Assembly: GCA_963576785.1 (NCBI GenBank)
Contig: OY756146.1
Coordinates: forward strand, 1,860,001-1,924,000
Length of the DNA stretch: 64,000 nucleotides
Direction: 5' to 3'
Source of the DNA: Chlorophyllum brunneum
Lineage: Eukaryota; Basidiomycota; Agaricomycetes; Agaricales; Agaricaceae
Shown one piece after another: positions 11,901-22,408 of the stretch. The notes below the pieces were generated by a model that saw only the letters and a program-made list of their open reading frames with translations, had not been told where the DNA came from and searched no databases. The translations under genes and the position numbers were made by a program. How positions within the stretch are numbered: position 1 is the first letter of the stretch; the number at the start of each line of letters is the position of its first letter.

Positions 11901-12743
11901 CAGGGGTACTCAGGATGCTTGCCAGCGTGAATAACGCGATAAGCGCAGCCTAGGGGAGTAACGTGGATTGAGCGATATGAATGTTTCATGGAATCACAAT
12001 AAGCCTCGATCCAGCTACCCGACGGTTTAAGACTGTCACAGATCCATCATTTGAATTACGGCGAAAAGAAAGAAGGAAAATGAGAAGGAGGGTGTAACAT
12101 TCACCTTCGAGTCGTCCCGTGCTGGTGTTGGGGTTGCCGGTGTCCCAACCGCAGAGCCTGGACGTGTTGCTTCGACATCATCGCGTTCTGAGCTTGAACT
12201 CTCATCCGGTGAACTACCACAAATTTGTCATCCCGAGAACACGTAGTTGACCGTAAGCGGGAACCACGCACCTCATTGTATTCTCTTGAACCTGCTTGAT
12301 TAACTGATCTAGATCACTGTTCCATCGCTCCACTTCTTTTCTTATTTCACTCTTACGCCCTGAAGCCACAGACGTCTCTGTCGACCAAAGTTGAACATGC
12401 TTCAAGATTTTTTCCAACATGCTGCAATATCCTAATCAACGCCACAGAACACGAATTCAGTACCAGGCAGGGGAACTCACGCAGTGCTGTCTTCAACCAT
12501 TCCTTGAGACTCCACCTGTGCCACTTCCAGTGCTAGCTGTGTGCTCTTCGTTCCTAGTTGTCTGACGTGCTGTACTATCGGTGAATAGTGACCTCTGAAT
12601 CTGCAAGTCTCAGATCACCTTGTTCGTCTTAATATTGGTTACATTCTTGACAATCTCTGACGCTAGTTCACCTGTGATGGCGTCAGCGGTACATACAGAT
12701 TCAGAGAAGAGGGGGCATTACTAGGGCTTTGCCGTGCGGACAT
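7460..12743 (-). CDS. Tandem triple kinase-like (pseudokinase) gene with N-terminal helical region
   Basis: One long multi-exon gene model: helical N-terminus (about 12.74-12.2 kb), then domains K4 (about 11.96-10.52 kb), K3 (10.5-8.94 kb) and K2 (8.94-7.46 kb), ending ILEEVDGS-stop. Short GT..AG introns keep one frame from K4 through K3 into K2. For example, GILDE (K4) splices onto DSIESAF (K3 linker), and IPDRG (K3) splices onto ARDPLATSDH (K2 linker). A motif of the form ALxxLKxxxAQxxxxFL precedes each kinase domain, so the repeat unit is linker helix plus kinase fold. Every domain lacks at least one catalytic signature. Likely cytosolic signalling or scaffold protein; known relatives are expanded TKLs of mushrooms. 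The 5' exons upstream of 12.6 kb are not resolved, and the gene could be two or three loci. Confidence 0.6.
8941..10517 (-). other. Kinase-like domain K3
   Basis: Linker ALQELKDDRAQLLVDFL (about 10245-10300), SRGLYPRRY, GFCDVYQGFHGEQPLCVKVLK with the lysine retained, DHPNILPLYGIH, LCVVTPWRERRTL, catalytic loop VVHGRLK (Asp replaced by Arg), DLG for DFG, WSAPEL, DIWAFG and CLAREPGGRPTA. Introns at about 9935-9995, 9727-9774, 9602-9648 and 9360-9407 fit GT..AG. The segment after CVCYE is shortened: VLTSKELPRHP follows directly, so the usual PY..ILDAI helix is missing. Confidence 0.65.
10518..11960 (-). other. Kinase-like domain K4
   Basis: Linker ALEGLKGGRAQIVINFL (about 11850-11905). Glycine loop degraded (YDGGMFSDIFWG). 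VCLKRVRV keeps the VAIK lysine. HHPNILPFFGIFYLDG and CLVSPWMENGSL follow (about 11340-11450). The catalytic loop IIHGDLK keeps its Asp and the following Asn is present (MNILV), but DFG is GFG (IGGFGTS). WASPEL, DVWAFG and RCWSQDPEARP are intact. An intron at about 10864-10909 ending AAAGTTAG restores the frame into ILSRRLPFHWMKDTYSIF. K4 is the only domain with an intact HxD, yet it lacks the metal-binding DFG Asp. Confidence 0.65.
11960..12743 (-). other. N-terminal helical region of the kinase-like gene
   Basis: Candidate start ATG complement at 12741-12743 (MSARQSPSNA). Downstream exons encode VQHVRQLGTKSTQLALEVAQ, then LEKILKHVQLW and IRKEVERWNSDLDQLIKQVQ (about 12260-12420), which are amphipathic helices. 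After an intron (about 12222-12272) comes a Ser/Asp/Pro linker SPDESSSSERDDVEATRP (about 12115-12222). The heptad-like pattern resembles the four-helix bundles that precede many fungal TKL kinases and MLKL-type proteins. That link is inference from pattern only. Confidence 0.5.
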
Positions 12744-12937
12744 GGTGGGACGTGAGAGGAAGGCGTGGGTGTCTAATGGACTTTACTCATACTGCAGCTG
12801 ATCAGCGATAAGAGAGACGCTTGAGGTGCTAGAAGTGCACAGGCATGTCAGAATGACAGACGGGATGTACATAATTAGCCGTCGAAGCGCTTTGATACCG
12901 CATGGTCACAATGACAGATACATAAGAGAATCTGCAC
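12744..12937. other. Intergenic, candidate promoter of the kinase-like gene
   Basis: CpG-containing, non-repetitive DNA upstream of the minus-strand kinase gene. No clear TATA box or other motif stands out. Confidence 0.3.
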
Positions 12938-13384
12938 ATGAATGATGTTCATAGACGGGTCACAGGCATGACTATACAGAAGTCACACCGAAGTAAAATT
13001 GAACGGAAAATAGACGATGAGACAAATAGCGATACTTGGATGCTTGACATCGATATGCCTTCAGGTATTCATCTCCCCATAGTGTTCTCCGAATCCAGCG
13101 TCTCTCCAGCTATAACCTATTATCAGATAGAGTCTGAGAATTTGTGCGTGGGTTGGGTTTTAGACGAAAGAGTGATACGTCTGGTGATTGTGAACGGCAT
13201 GGGAGCCGAAACGCAGTCAGGTGGGTTGGGTCGCTGGTGTTGCCCATTCATTAATCGAGTGTCCCCCTCACGCCGAGGCCGGGAAGAATTGAGAAGAACC
13301 CTACATATCCACCCATCCGGTCTGGTATGCCAGCCAACCGAAGGGTCCAGCCAACCGAAGGGTCCAGCTGAACGGATCAAATAG
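12938..13384 (+). CDS. Hypothetical 148-codon ORF
   Basis: Open frame divergent from the kinase-like gene, in CpG-containing, non-repetitive DNA. No family recognised. There is no signal peptide or membrane segment; the C-terminus is proline-rich and basic. A short tandem duplication (ACCGAAGGGTCCAGC, about 13337-13369) lies near its end. Many ORFs of this size arise by chance, so confidence is low. Confidence 0.2.
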   Translation: MNDVHRRVTGMTIQKSHRSKIERKIDDETNSDTWMLDIDMPSGIHLPIVFSESSVSPAITYYQIESENLCVGWVLDERVIRLVIVNGMGAETQSGGLGRWCCPFINRVSPSRRGREELRRTLHIHPSGLVCQPTEGSSQPKGPAERIK

Positions 13385-14232
13385 ATGACAGGATGTATCT
13401 ATAGAGCATTTCCCTAGGTGGACACACTAAACAATACGACTATAAGCAGAGTACGATGGGCGAAAGTACAGGACCGGGGAGCATTTAGTGTACGTAGATT
13501 CAACCCGTCTTAATGTGCTTGTAGCGGTATACGGATGCATAGTCCAAAAAAAAGATCCGAGCACAGGCACACTGAGGCCTCAAGCGATAAACTGATGGGG
13601 TTCCTGGTGATGTATTGTGTCTGGTTGTCTGATGCTATTACAAAAGTCTTCTACGCCCTCGAAGACCCCATATTCTTAGGCTCCCCTCCCCATCTTTCTC
13701 CCCTCCAACAGTAACGACTCATTTTGCACCTAGCGGCACAATGTCATACGCTCCCCCACGCATCTTGCGGGTCGCATCTGGAATTGGTTCGCAGGTTTTG
13801 TTTTCCACGTGAACCAGATTCGTGTATCGGGTCAATTCTGGTTGCTCGCATATTCGCCTTTAATTATCCTCCAATGTAACCATTACCAGGCTATATCTCT
13901 TCCCGCCTTCCTTCTTTTCCTCTTCCTTGTATCACTTGCTTTTTCCTTGTGTTTTGTGGTTCATGATAGTTGGCAGGTGGCTAGGTGTTGGGTGAACCGT
14001 GAGGTTCACCCGAGTTGCTTACGTAACGTAATAAATTGGATTTGCAAGCCCGTAGGCTCATTAAGGATGTTACTTACTATCACGCTAGAGTGTTCTCAGT
14101 CGTATACGTGTATCGAGAGTATACAGAGAGGGAGGTGGATAGTCGAAGAAGAAGGGATGATGCTATATCCTCCTATGTAATATACCTAATGGTTAGTCAC
14201 GTGTGTGTAAACGATCGGGTTTACATGCAAAA
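13385..14232. other. Unique sequence before Copia-A copy A2
   Basis: About 850 bp without a supported gene. It holds a plausible start context GGCACAATGTCATACGC (ATG about 13741) opening a short frame MSYAPPRILRVASGIG that ends quickly unless spliced, a 123-codon ORF at 13809-14180 with one hydrophobic stretch and no recognised family, and a perfect palindrome at 13990-14011. It could be the 5' stub of a gene cut off by the Copia insertion near 14233. Confidence 0.3.
13990..14011. repeat. Perfect 9-bp inverted repeat
   Basis: GGGTGAACC, a 4-nt spacer GTGA, then GGTTCACCC. It lies in unique sequence between the hypothetical ORFs and the Copia junction. Function unknown. Confidence 0.5.
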
Positions 14233-15273
14233 ATCAATTTGGCTATACACCATGTGGTAAAGATCCCAAGCATGGACTCTGTCACCTAGAGTGACTCGCT
14301 CGAACCTAGAGAGGTTCAGCCATTCTACCTTCCTCCTCTAGAGGAAATAGCAGATCTGGCTGTCAGGACCTATGACAAGGAGTTCCCTCCTCTTCCTTGG
14401 CCCTCCCCTCCTATGGAGTGCTTTCAAAGTAAGAAATATTCTCTTACTTTGAAAGTCAAGACCACTTATAGGCAACCTGCCACACTTACAGTGTTGGTGG
14501 ATGAGGCCTTCAAGCGGCTCGAAAGTGAGAAAGAGGTCGATGACCTCATGGCGCTGGCTCAGGATGTCACCTATGACATCTGCGACCCCAGAAACCCTGC
14601 AAATGCTGCAGGACCCTCTTCTGGGCCCCTTCTGAAGTCTCCTAAGTCCGAACCTTTTGCTTTGGCATCTCAATCTGAGATGTCTCTCGGACTTTTGTCA
14701 ACTGACTATGGAAGCAACTTCAAGAAAAAGGGAGGAGCTGGGTATGTGATCAATTCGATCTCAGATACTCTTACTAACCCTGATACACAGTCCTGTCACC
14801 AACATGCTGACTGGCCGACTTCGCAAGAAGAAGGGCAAGGGCAAGGGGAAGGGACATTGGGGGCTGGGCATCTAATTATGCAATTGGGATATTTAGGATC
14901 CCATAATTATGTTGATACATGTGAATTGATGAATGAGAAGTGTTTTAACACTTCTCAATTTTCTTGTTTCTCCACGTGCATGCCCCATCAGTATTTAAGA
15001 GTACCGGATCAAATTAGATCTTGATCGCTAAGCAATGATCAAATCATAATGCCACTAGAAGAATATAGTGACGTTTGGTTATTAGACTCAGGGGCATCAT
15101 GTCATTATACCCCTTATGCAGAAGACTTCATCAACTTCGAAGAACTTGATGTTTCAATCCCAATTAAGACTGTAGGAGCACAAGGTCCCTACCTTAATGT
15201 GGTTGGTCTTGGCGCAGTTATGCTTAAGCATAGAGTCTATAATGGGAAGACTGATAGTGTTCAACCAATGTAG
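14233..15273 (+). pseudogene. Copia-A2 gag C-terminus and protease
   Basis: Gag C-terminal region (VLVDEAFKRLESEKEVDDLM, about 14490-14550) followed by the retropepsin motif WLLDSGASCHY (about 15075-15105). Interrupted by TGA at 15022-15024 (CGA in copy A4) and TAG at 15271-15273 (CAG in A4), both C-to-T changes. The TGA at RVPDQIRS is shared with A3. Confidence 0.85.
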
Positions 15274-15321
15274 ATATTAATATATCCAGTCTTCCTTCTG
15301 AAAGGAACCTCTGAACAACTA

Positions 15322-16712
15322 ATGTCAGTGGGACAGTTATGCCAAGATAGCAAAACTGTTAGAACAGATGCCAATGAATCAGTAGTAGTTGATAGCAAGG
15401 GAAATGCTATTCTTCAAGTATATTCTTTAGCAAGTTATAACACTACTTTACATTTTGTTAATACCAAAATTGTACATTCGGAACATGCAGCTATGGCTGA
15501 CTTTTCCTCTCATGGATGGATTCGCTTCCTCCATAAGAAATCAGAAGTAGCAGAAGAAATGAAAAATTTCATTGCCTTAATTCAGACTCAATATGAGACT
15601 AAATTAAAATATCTCTGCACTGATAGAGGAGGAGAGTATGCAACTGACGAGTTGCAATCTCATTTGCGCTCATTAGGGATTATATATGAGACTAGTGCAC
15701 CGCACATACACCAACAAAATGGTCGAGCGGAACGCTTGAACCGAACCCTAATGGATAAAGCAGAAGCCATGCGGCATCATGCTTGTATTCCTGATGGTTG
15801 GTGGGAGTTTTCTATAGATCATGCGATACATATCTATAATAAAACACCGGTATCACGGCTCATGTGGAAAACACCTTATGAAGTGTTGAATCAGAAGATT
15901 TCAGACATCTCCAAAGAGAGAGTCTTTGGCTGCGGTGCTTATGTCTTTCTCCCAAAAGAGATAAGAGACAATAAACTGACAGCAAAGTCAGAACTCATGA
16001 TTTTCCTTGGTTGGACATCAGATAGGAAAAACTATCGTTTCATGAGGTACCTAAATGGAAATGTTATTTATACATCTCCAACAGCCGTATTTAGTGAAGA
16101 ACACTTCCCAAACTGTATTAGGAAAAGACGAGAAGAATGGATGGACCAACCATTATCTTCCACTTCTCGAAGCACACCTTCGGAAGTAATTGTCTTCTAT
16201 GCTCCAGATCCATCTACTGGTTTACCTATTGATAGACTACCAAGTTCTATACCCCGAACTTCTCCCAAAGGTTCCCCGGAAGATAGGACTTATAAATCTG
16301 TTCATGGACAAATTCCAACTCCTTTCCCTGAACCTAAAAAGAATAAAGGAAAGAGAAAAGCACCAAATATCGATACAGATGTTCAGGAGGAGTGGGATGG
16401 TATTGTGTAAAATATTCTCTTTCCACCAAGAGAAGCACAAACACCAGAAGATGATGACAGTGATGGGTTATCATATGCTGATCCACCCAATCACCCTGAA
16501 GGTTTGAACGATCTGCCTTCTCAAAGAGATAATCTGGATATACAACCATTCATACCCTATTCACCTATCAAAGATGATCGGGATGCTGGTCCTTCTGTAC
16601 CACGAGGTCCCTCAGATCAAATACCGGTTCCTGAAATATCTCAGAGACCACAAAGAACCAGAAAAGTACCTGAATGTCCAGGAAACTTTTATGGTTCTAC
16701 AAAGCATCCAAC
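15322..16712 (+). pseudogene. Copia-A2 integrase with internal deletion
   Basis: Integrase: LCTDRGGEY and APHIHQQNGRAERLNRTL carry the second Asp and the Glu of DDE, followed by the C-terminal NKTPVS..GWTSDRKNYRF region. Compared with A3 and A4, about 95 codons are missing in frame between HSEHAAM and DFSSHGW (about 15496). The deletion removes the HHCC zinc region (HARLGHP..CDGCAKGK) and the first catalytic Asp. TAA at 16408-16410 (CAA in A4) stops the frame. The LINE target duplication ends this segment. Confidence 0.85.
16698..16712. repeat. LINE target-site duplication, left
   Basis: TACAAAGCATCCAAC, repeated exactly at 19672-19686 after the LINE poly(A). This gives a 15-bp duplication in the Copia-A2 coding sequence. 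Confidence 0.9.
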
Positions 16713-17990
16713 TCAGTCACGCATGCCTATTCCTGGGACATTGGCCTGCACACTTCAAAACATCAATGTTGGTGATCATCCCTAAACCCAATAAACCCGA
16801 CTATTCTACCCCAAAGGTGTTCAGACCGATTGTCCTTCTCAACATGCTTGGCAAGTTAATAGAGAAAATGCTAGCCAAATGACTTCAATTTGAGGCAGTG
16901 AAATTCAAGGTTTTGCACCCTCACCAACTGGGAGCCATCCGACAATGATCCACCAAAGATGCGGGGCTTTTCCTCACCCACATCATCTGGGGAGCTTGGA
17001 CAAAGAAGAAGAAGATGTCGGTACTCACATTTGATGTTGCCCAATTCTTCCCTTCTCTTAACCACGACCTCCTTATCGACATACTCGGTCGACAGGGATC
17101 CCCCCCTCAGATCGCGGAGTTCTTCAACAATTACCTAAAAGGATGCCACACTACCTACCAATAGAATAATGAAAACTCCCTGGAATACAATACAACAGTG
17201 GAAGTGGGTCAAGGCTCAGCCTTGAGCCCCATTCTCTCTGCCCTCTACCTTGCCCCCCTCCTTTGAATCTTTGATGCCCGTATGGAGGAACACCATGGCA
17301 AGTGGGACTTTGACATCCTTTCCTTTGTAGATGACGGCACCCTAGTAGCTCAATCTCTGTCCCTTGAATGGAACGTCGAAATACTCCAACACATGTACCG
17401 TGAAATGGAGCAGCTCATGACTGAATTTGGTCTAGAAATTGAGCACAGTAAGTCCAAAGTCTATCACTTCACACGTACAAGACAAGACTCCAACCCCTCT
17501 ATTGATTTGGGATCTCCACCATTCACTGACCATAGCCCTCTCAAACCAAAAGCCCACTGGTGTTACCTGGGTTTTTACTTCAACTGGATGCTAACCTTCA
17601 AGGAACACGTCTGCTACTACACCGCCAAAGCCATATCAATGATTAAGGCGATGAAGATGTTAGGGAACTCTGTATGTGGCTTGTCCCCTAGTAATAAAAG
17701 ATTACTATACCGTTCATGGGTCATACCGGTGGCAACATATGGATACCGACTCTGGTTTCATGAAATAAAGGGACTTGTGAAATCCTCAACAAGATGTAGT
17801 GTAGAGCAGCCCTCTGGATCACTGGGGCCTTCCACACATCTCCCACCGGTGGTGTCGAATCCCTCGTGGGACTCATGCCCATTAAACTCCACTTCCGAAA
17901 GTTGGCTAAACAACAAACGTCGAGGCTTCATACATTGGATGATGAACACACATTGGCAAGATTGATGAAGGAGTATCATTCTTCCCCCCA
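16713..17990 (+). pseudogene. LINE reverse transcriptase (partial)
   Basis: RT motifs in order: VIIPKPNKPDYSTPK..FRPIVLLN (about 16770-16845), FDVAQFFPSLNHDLL (about 17030-17075), GQGSALSPILSALYLAP (about 17208-17265) and SFVDDGTLVAQS with both catalytic Asp (about 17318-17355), then the thumb region up to about 17950. Several stops and frameshifts (for example TGA in LAK-stop-LQF at about 16879). Inactive. Confidence 0.9.
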
Positions 17991-18045
17991 CTGACTTCAC
18001 ATCAAGAATTTCACGGAGATTCAGAAGAAGAAGACACTTGGAGCT

Positions 18046-18735
18046 GTGATGGATTTTTTGTGCCCCACCCCCAAGACTCGTTATATAGAACATTTTAACT
18101 CTGTTTCTAAATTCTCTTGGCCCAGACATAGGTTACTTGACCATTTTCCTGCTAATGTAACTTTTATAGGATTCAACCAGGACAACCCTCACCTCTCAAA
18201 GATGCTTTGGGACAATGTTACGATGAATGCAATGACAGACTTCAAGTCCATTATTATCGGCATAGACGGCTCAGTCCACCCCAACCCTAACCTGCTTGCT
18301 AGCCAGTTCATGGCAGCAGCCACTATTCGACACTTAGACAGAGGGAGCTCCATCATGAAGAGGCTCGGAGGAATGATGTCTACCGACACCGAACTGGTTG
18401 CGCAGTACCTAGGGATCACAAAAGTACTTGCCACCGACAATTATGACCAAGTCGAGCACATCCACGTGTTCACCGACTCCCTCGTCACCTCTTGGCTCCT
18501 CCTCAATTGTTTGCCGCATACCTGCCAGCAACAATCTATACTCACATCGAAGGCTCTCCTGGTGTGGTTCAACAAGTCAGACCAGCATCGCCTTTCGTTC
18601 TATCACACTCCATCAAAGTGCAAGTACGGGATACAAAAAGCCACACATGACTGGATACAAAGTTGCCTGGCCCAACCGGGGTCAAAATCACTGAGTCCCC
18701 AACTCCATCGACTTCTTATGCAAAAAGTCCGCTGA
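18046..18735 (+). pseudogene. LINE RNase H domain
   Basis: RNase H-like segment downstream of RT in the same element. It has GIDGSVHPNPN (Asp), STDTELVAQYLGI (Glu) and HVFTDSLVTSW (Asp), spaced as in type I RNase H. This part is open over 229 codons, but upstream RT and downstream frames are broken. Confidence 0.8.
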
Positions 18736-18949
18736 ACGAGCCGTTCACACATGGCAAGCCATGTTTGGATTCAAGAAATACAGTGGTAGCTCTTTCCTCC
18801 ACCTTCCGGTGTGAGCGAATGGGGCCTCTGCTGTACCATCACACATCAAGTCCAGTCCCTGGATACGAGAATGCAGTCACCAGCCTCAGCTCTTTGCAAG
18901 AGCATGTCATGCCATCTTATGCCATGCCCCGATTAGCGAATACTGACTT

Positions 18950-19213
18950 CGGTTTTTCCCCAACGAGGATCTATCTTGCCACCACTGTGACAATCAAATG
19001 GTCCAGACTAGGTCACACATCCTCTATCGTTGCAATGCCTTCGATCATCACTTTGGCATTGACACCATCAAGACACTTGTCAACTTCTTGCGTCGTAACC
19101 CCGCTATGTTCAGCTTCCCCCCAGAGCCTGATCACTCTCGTGTCCATACTGGTTCAATACCCCCGCTACATTGTCATCAAGTCTGTCAGAGGTTTGGGTC
19201 TGCACCTGTGTAG
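18950..19213 (+). pseudogene. LINE ORF2 C-terminal zinc motif
   Basis: C-terminal Cys/His motif: CHHC followed by RSHILYRC (about 18975-19030), then FDHHFGIDTIKTLVNFLRRNP. The same motif recurs in the LINEs at 22.4-22.7 kb and 53.8-54.0 kb. Confidence 0.7.
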
Positions 19214-19671
19214 AATCCTCTTCTCTTTTGTATTTTTCTTGTGCTCTCCTGGTTATGGATTTCATTTTCATTTCTCTATCTCCCCATTCCTTGCTCATCT
19301 ACTATTTTATATAGTTTTCATTCTCTGTCCATCTTCCCCGTGGTGCCTGGATAAAAAACCCTCCCACACGCTAGTACTGTTTGTTGTTCTCCCTTGTGTT
19401 TGCAGGTCGATAGTTTCTTTCTATCAATCTCTCTCTCTCACTCTCTCTCTTTCCAATCTCCTTTAATCCTTTTTCCTGTGTTCAACTTAGGTACCAAACA
19501 TCTCTCTAGTATACGCGCTAAATGGCATCAAGTCTTGTGGGATTAGTTTACTTATAGTTTACTTTCCTTGCTCTGAACATTCTGTACGTTCTGCTTTTGT
19601 ATGTATGTACACGCGGACTGCAATCGAGCACCACTATATAAATTGTTGAATTAAAAAAAAAAAAAAAAAAA
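19214..19671 (+). other. LINE 3' untranslated region and poly(A)
   Basis: Non-coding tail with a CT-rich stretch (about 19425-19465), GTATGTATGTA, ACCACTATATA and a terminal A-run of about 19 bases. Confidence 0.8.
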
Positions 19672-19686
19672 TACAAAGCATCCAAC
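19672..19686. repeat. LINE target-site duplication, right
   Basis: Exact copy of 16698-16712, directly after the poly(A). Copia-A2 coding sequence resumes here. Confidence 0.9.
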
Positions 19687-21439
19687 CAAAATACTCCAGG
19701 ACTATAAAATGTTCCAACCTCCTAAGTCGAAATTAACAAGTTCTACAAGTAGACTTGTTAGACAAATTCGATCAGAGGCTTCCAAACCTGGAATAATCAA
19801 TAGACGTTCTCAGCACAAAGCTTCTACAATAGAAGACTTATGCAGAGAAGGAGGAGTAGGAATGATCGATTATCTGTGTGCCCAAAAAGTCAAATCACCA
19901 TTAGTTCCTATTTCTTTCAAGGATCTAGATCAACTACCATCAGAAGAAAAATCTAAATAGTGGAAAGCATGCTTAGAAGAGTTAAAATCACTCAAAGAAA
20001 GACATGTTTATGACTTGGCTAAACTTCCGCCTGGAAGAAAAGCTGTCAAAAATAGATAGGTCTTTACACCCAAATCAGATAGTCAATACCGAGCTCAACT
20101 AGTAGCTAAAGGATTCTCTCAGATAGAGGAAATTGATTACAATGAACTATTTTCACCAGTAGTCTGTTATGAGACAGCACAACTTATATTTGCAGTCACT
20201 GCTCTCAACAATTGGAAGATGCTCAGTTTAGATGTTAAAACTGCTTATCTCTACAGAAAACTGGATGAAGAACTCCATATGGAACTTCCAGAAGGTTTCA
20301 ATACAGGTCGTGGTAATTTGGTTTGGAAATTAAACTGAGCCATTTATGGACTAAAGCAATCTGGACGACAATGGTGGAAGGAATTGACTAAGTCAATAAC
20401 CGACCTAGGATTTGTCCGATCCAAACTAAATACTGGAGTCTATTATTACTACAACCCTGAAACCAAAAAGCTTATTATAGCTCTAGTCTATGTAGATGAC
20501 TCAATGTTCATCAGAATCAAAGGCTTTAGACTTCTACGAGAGAAGCGAGCACTCTTTATGAAAAAATGGGAATGCCAAGACCTTGGTCCAACCAAAGAGT
20601 TTCTTGGCATGAAAATTTCGCATAATCCTGTAAACCAATCAATTACCCTAGACCAAATAGATTATCTAGGAAAGGTTCTTGACCGAATTAAAGTAATTGG
20701 AAAAGAAGAAATCCCATTGCCAAATGGATTTATCTTCGAATCCAATACAGGACAAGTGACACCTGACTTCATAAAGAGATATCAACAATTAGTAGGATCA
20801 GTTATGTATCTGATGATAGGCAGTTGGCCCAACATAGCTTTTGCCACTGTCAAATTATTACAACATATGACCAATCCTACTAAAGCACATTACAATACAG
20901 GCTTACATTTGCTAAAGTATCTTAATGCTACTCGCAAATATAGAATTACCTATAACAGAAGTTCTATGCAAGGCCTGAATACCTTTTCCGACTCTGATTG
21001 GGCTGGTGATCCAATTAGTCATAAATCTGTAACTGGATATTTCTGTTTACTAGCCAGTGGAACTATTGCTTGGTTAAGTAGAAAACAGAAAACTGTCACA
21101 TGATCTTCCACCAAAGCTGAGTATATGGCTTTGTCAGATTGCAGTCGACAATTAATTTGGACTGTCAATTTGTTGGAAGAAATTGGTATCCAATCATTGG
21201 CCCCTTATCTCTTCGGTGATAATGAAGGTTCAATATTTTGGGCCAAAAATCCAGTAACAGAAAAATGATCGAAACATGTCGACATCAAATACCATTACAT
21301 TCGTGATTTGGTAGAAGAAGGAAAGATTGAAATATTTTCTGTGAAAGGCACTGAAAACCCTGCCAATATTCTCACAAAGAATTTAGACAAAATTAAATTC
21401 AATCTATTCCGACCTTACCTTAGCTTGACATTTGAGTAA
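19687..21439 (+). pseudogene. Copia-A2 reverse transcriptase-RNase H
   Basis: RVT_2-type RT: LSLDVKTAYLY (about 20225), GLKQSGRQWWKEL, ALVYVDDSMF (catalytic DD, about 20483-20510), LGMKISHNP, then RNase H DSDWAGDPIS (about 20993), STKAEYMAL (Glu position changed to Lys at STEAEY) and FGDNEGSIFWAKNP, ending SLTFE-stop at 21437-21439. Stops include TAG at 19957-19959, the shared TAG after AVKNR (about 20058-20060), TGA at 20337-20339 and others. Confidence 0.9.
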
Positions 21440-21473
21440 TTACAACTCTACATCAATACAGAGCAAGGAAGAG

Positions 21474-21939
21474 TGTTGAAGTTTCGGACATATTCTAGAA
21501 ATAGACTATGAGGTCATTATGATAATAATAGACTGATCCATTACTTTCCAGTAACTTCAATCCATAGTAACTTCCTATGAGTTGCTCTGCATATGATGAG
21601 AGTCATAAGTACTTGATAGATTATTCTACATAGTACCAATGACTAGTATACTACATTCCACAGTACTCCGTAGGCACTATGCCACAGTTAATAGGAGTCA
21701 TAAGAAACATTCTATGTATTCCTAGTATTTTATGTAGTATGACTTGCCTATGCTTCAATATATATATAAACCCCATGTAGCAGACCTAGTTCTGTATCTT
21801 GTTTAATCAAACAACTTCTTCATCATCGCTTATCTTCTTGAGTACAACACTAGTCTCAATCTTCTCGACTTTAACCTCTCTACCTCTAATACCAACCATT
21901 TCATTACTAATATCTGTCTATCCAAATTACTTTTCTATA
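21474..21939 (+). repeat. Copia-A2 3' LTR, first 466 bp
   Basis: Begins TGTTGAAGTTTCGGACATATTC directly after the purine tract. Interrupted at the LINE insertion; the remaining 106 bp are at 28718-28823, giving 572 bp, the standard Copia-A LTR length. Confidence 0.9.
21925..21939. repeat. LINE target-site duplication, left (minus-strand LINE)
   Basis: AATTACTTTTCTATA, matching 28703-28717 (AATTACCTTTCTATA) with one mismatch. It lies in the Copia-A2 LTR. Confidence 0.85.
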
Positions 21940-21971
<32 letters not shown>

Positions 21972-22408
21972 AAAAATCATCAATTTATAAAGTGGTGCTC
22001 GATCACAGTCTGCATGTACATACATACAAAGGCAGAACATACAGAATGTTTGGAGCAAGAAAAGTAAACTACTTGTAAACTAACCCCATGAGACTCAATG
22101 CCATCTAGTGCATACACTAGAGAGATGTTTGGTACCTGAGTTGAACAGCAGAAAAGGAGTAAAAGGAATTCGGAGAGAGAGAGAGTGAAAGAGAGAGATT
22201 GATAGAAAAAAACTATCGACTTGCAAACATAAGGGGGAACAACAAACAGTACTAGCATGTGGAGGGTGTTTTGCCCAGACACTATGGGAATGATGGATAT
22301 TGAAAGAAGACTACCTAAAATAGTAGACAAGAAGGGAAGAGAGAGATAGAGAAATGGAATAGAAGTCCATAACTGGGAAAGCGCAAAAAAAAGGAGAAAA
22401 GAAAGAAC

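Larger units (their letters stand above)
16713..19671 (+). mobile_element. 5'-truncated Tad-like LINE inserted in Copia-A2
   Basis: Non-LTR retrotransposon of about 2.96 kb, starting inside the reverse transcriptase, ending in poly(A) (19653-19671) and flanked by a 15-bp duplication. Lacks ORF1 and endonuclease, as expected for incomplete target-primed reverse transcription. Confidence 0.92.

Noticed and set aside
13809..14180. 123-codon ORF with one hydrophobic stretch
   Set aside because: No family resemblance, and its composition can arise by chance; kept only as a remark in the spacer entry.
21935..21972. (TA)n plus T-run as an independent microsatellite
   Set aside because: It is the tail of the minus-strand LINE next to its target duplication.
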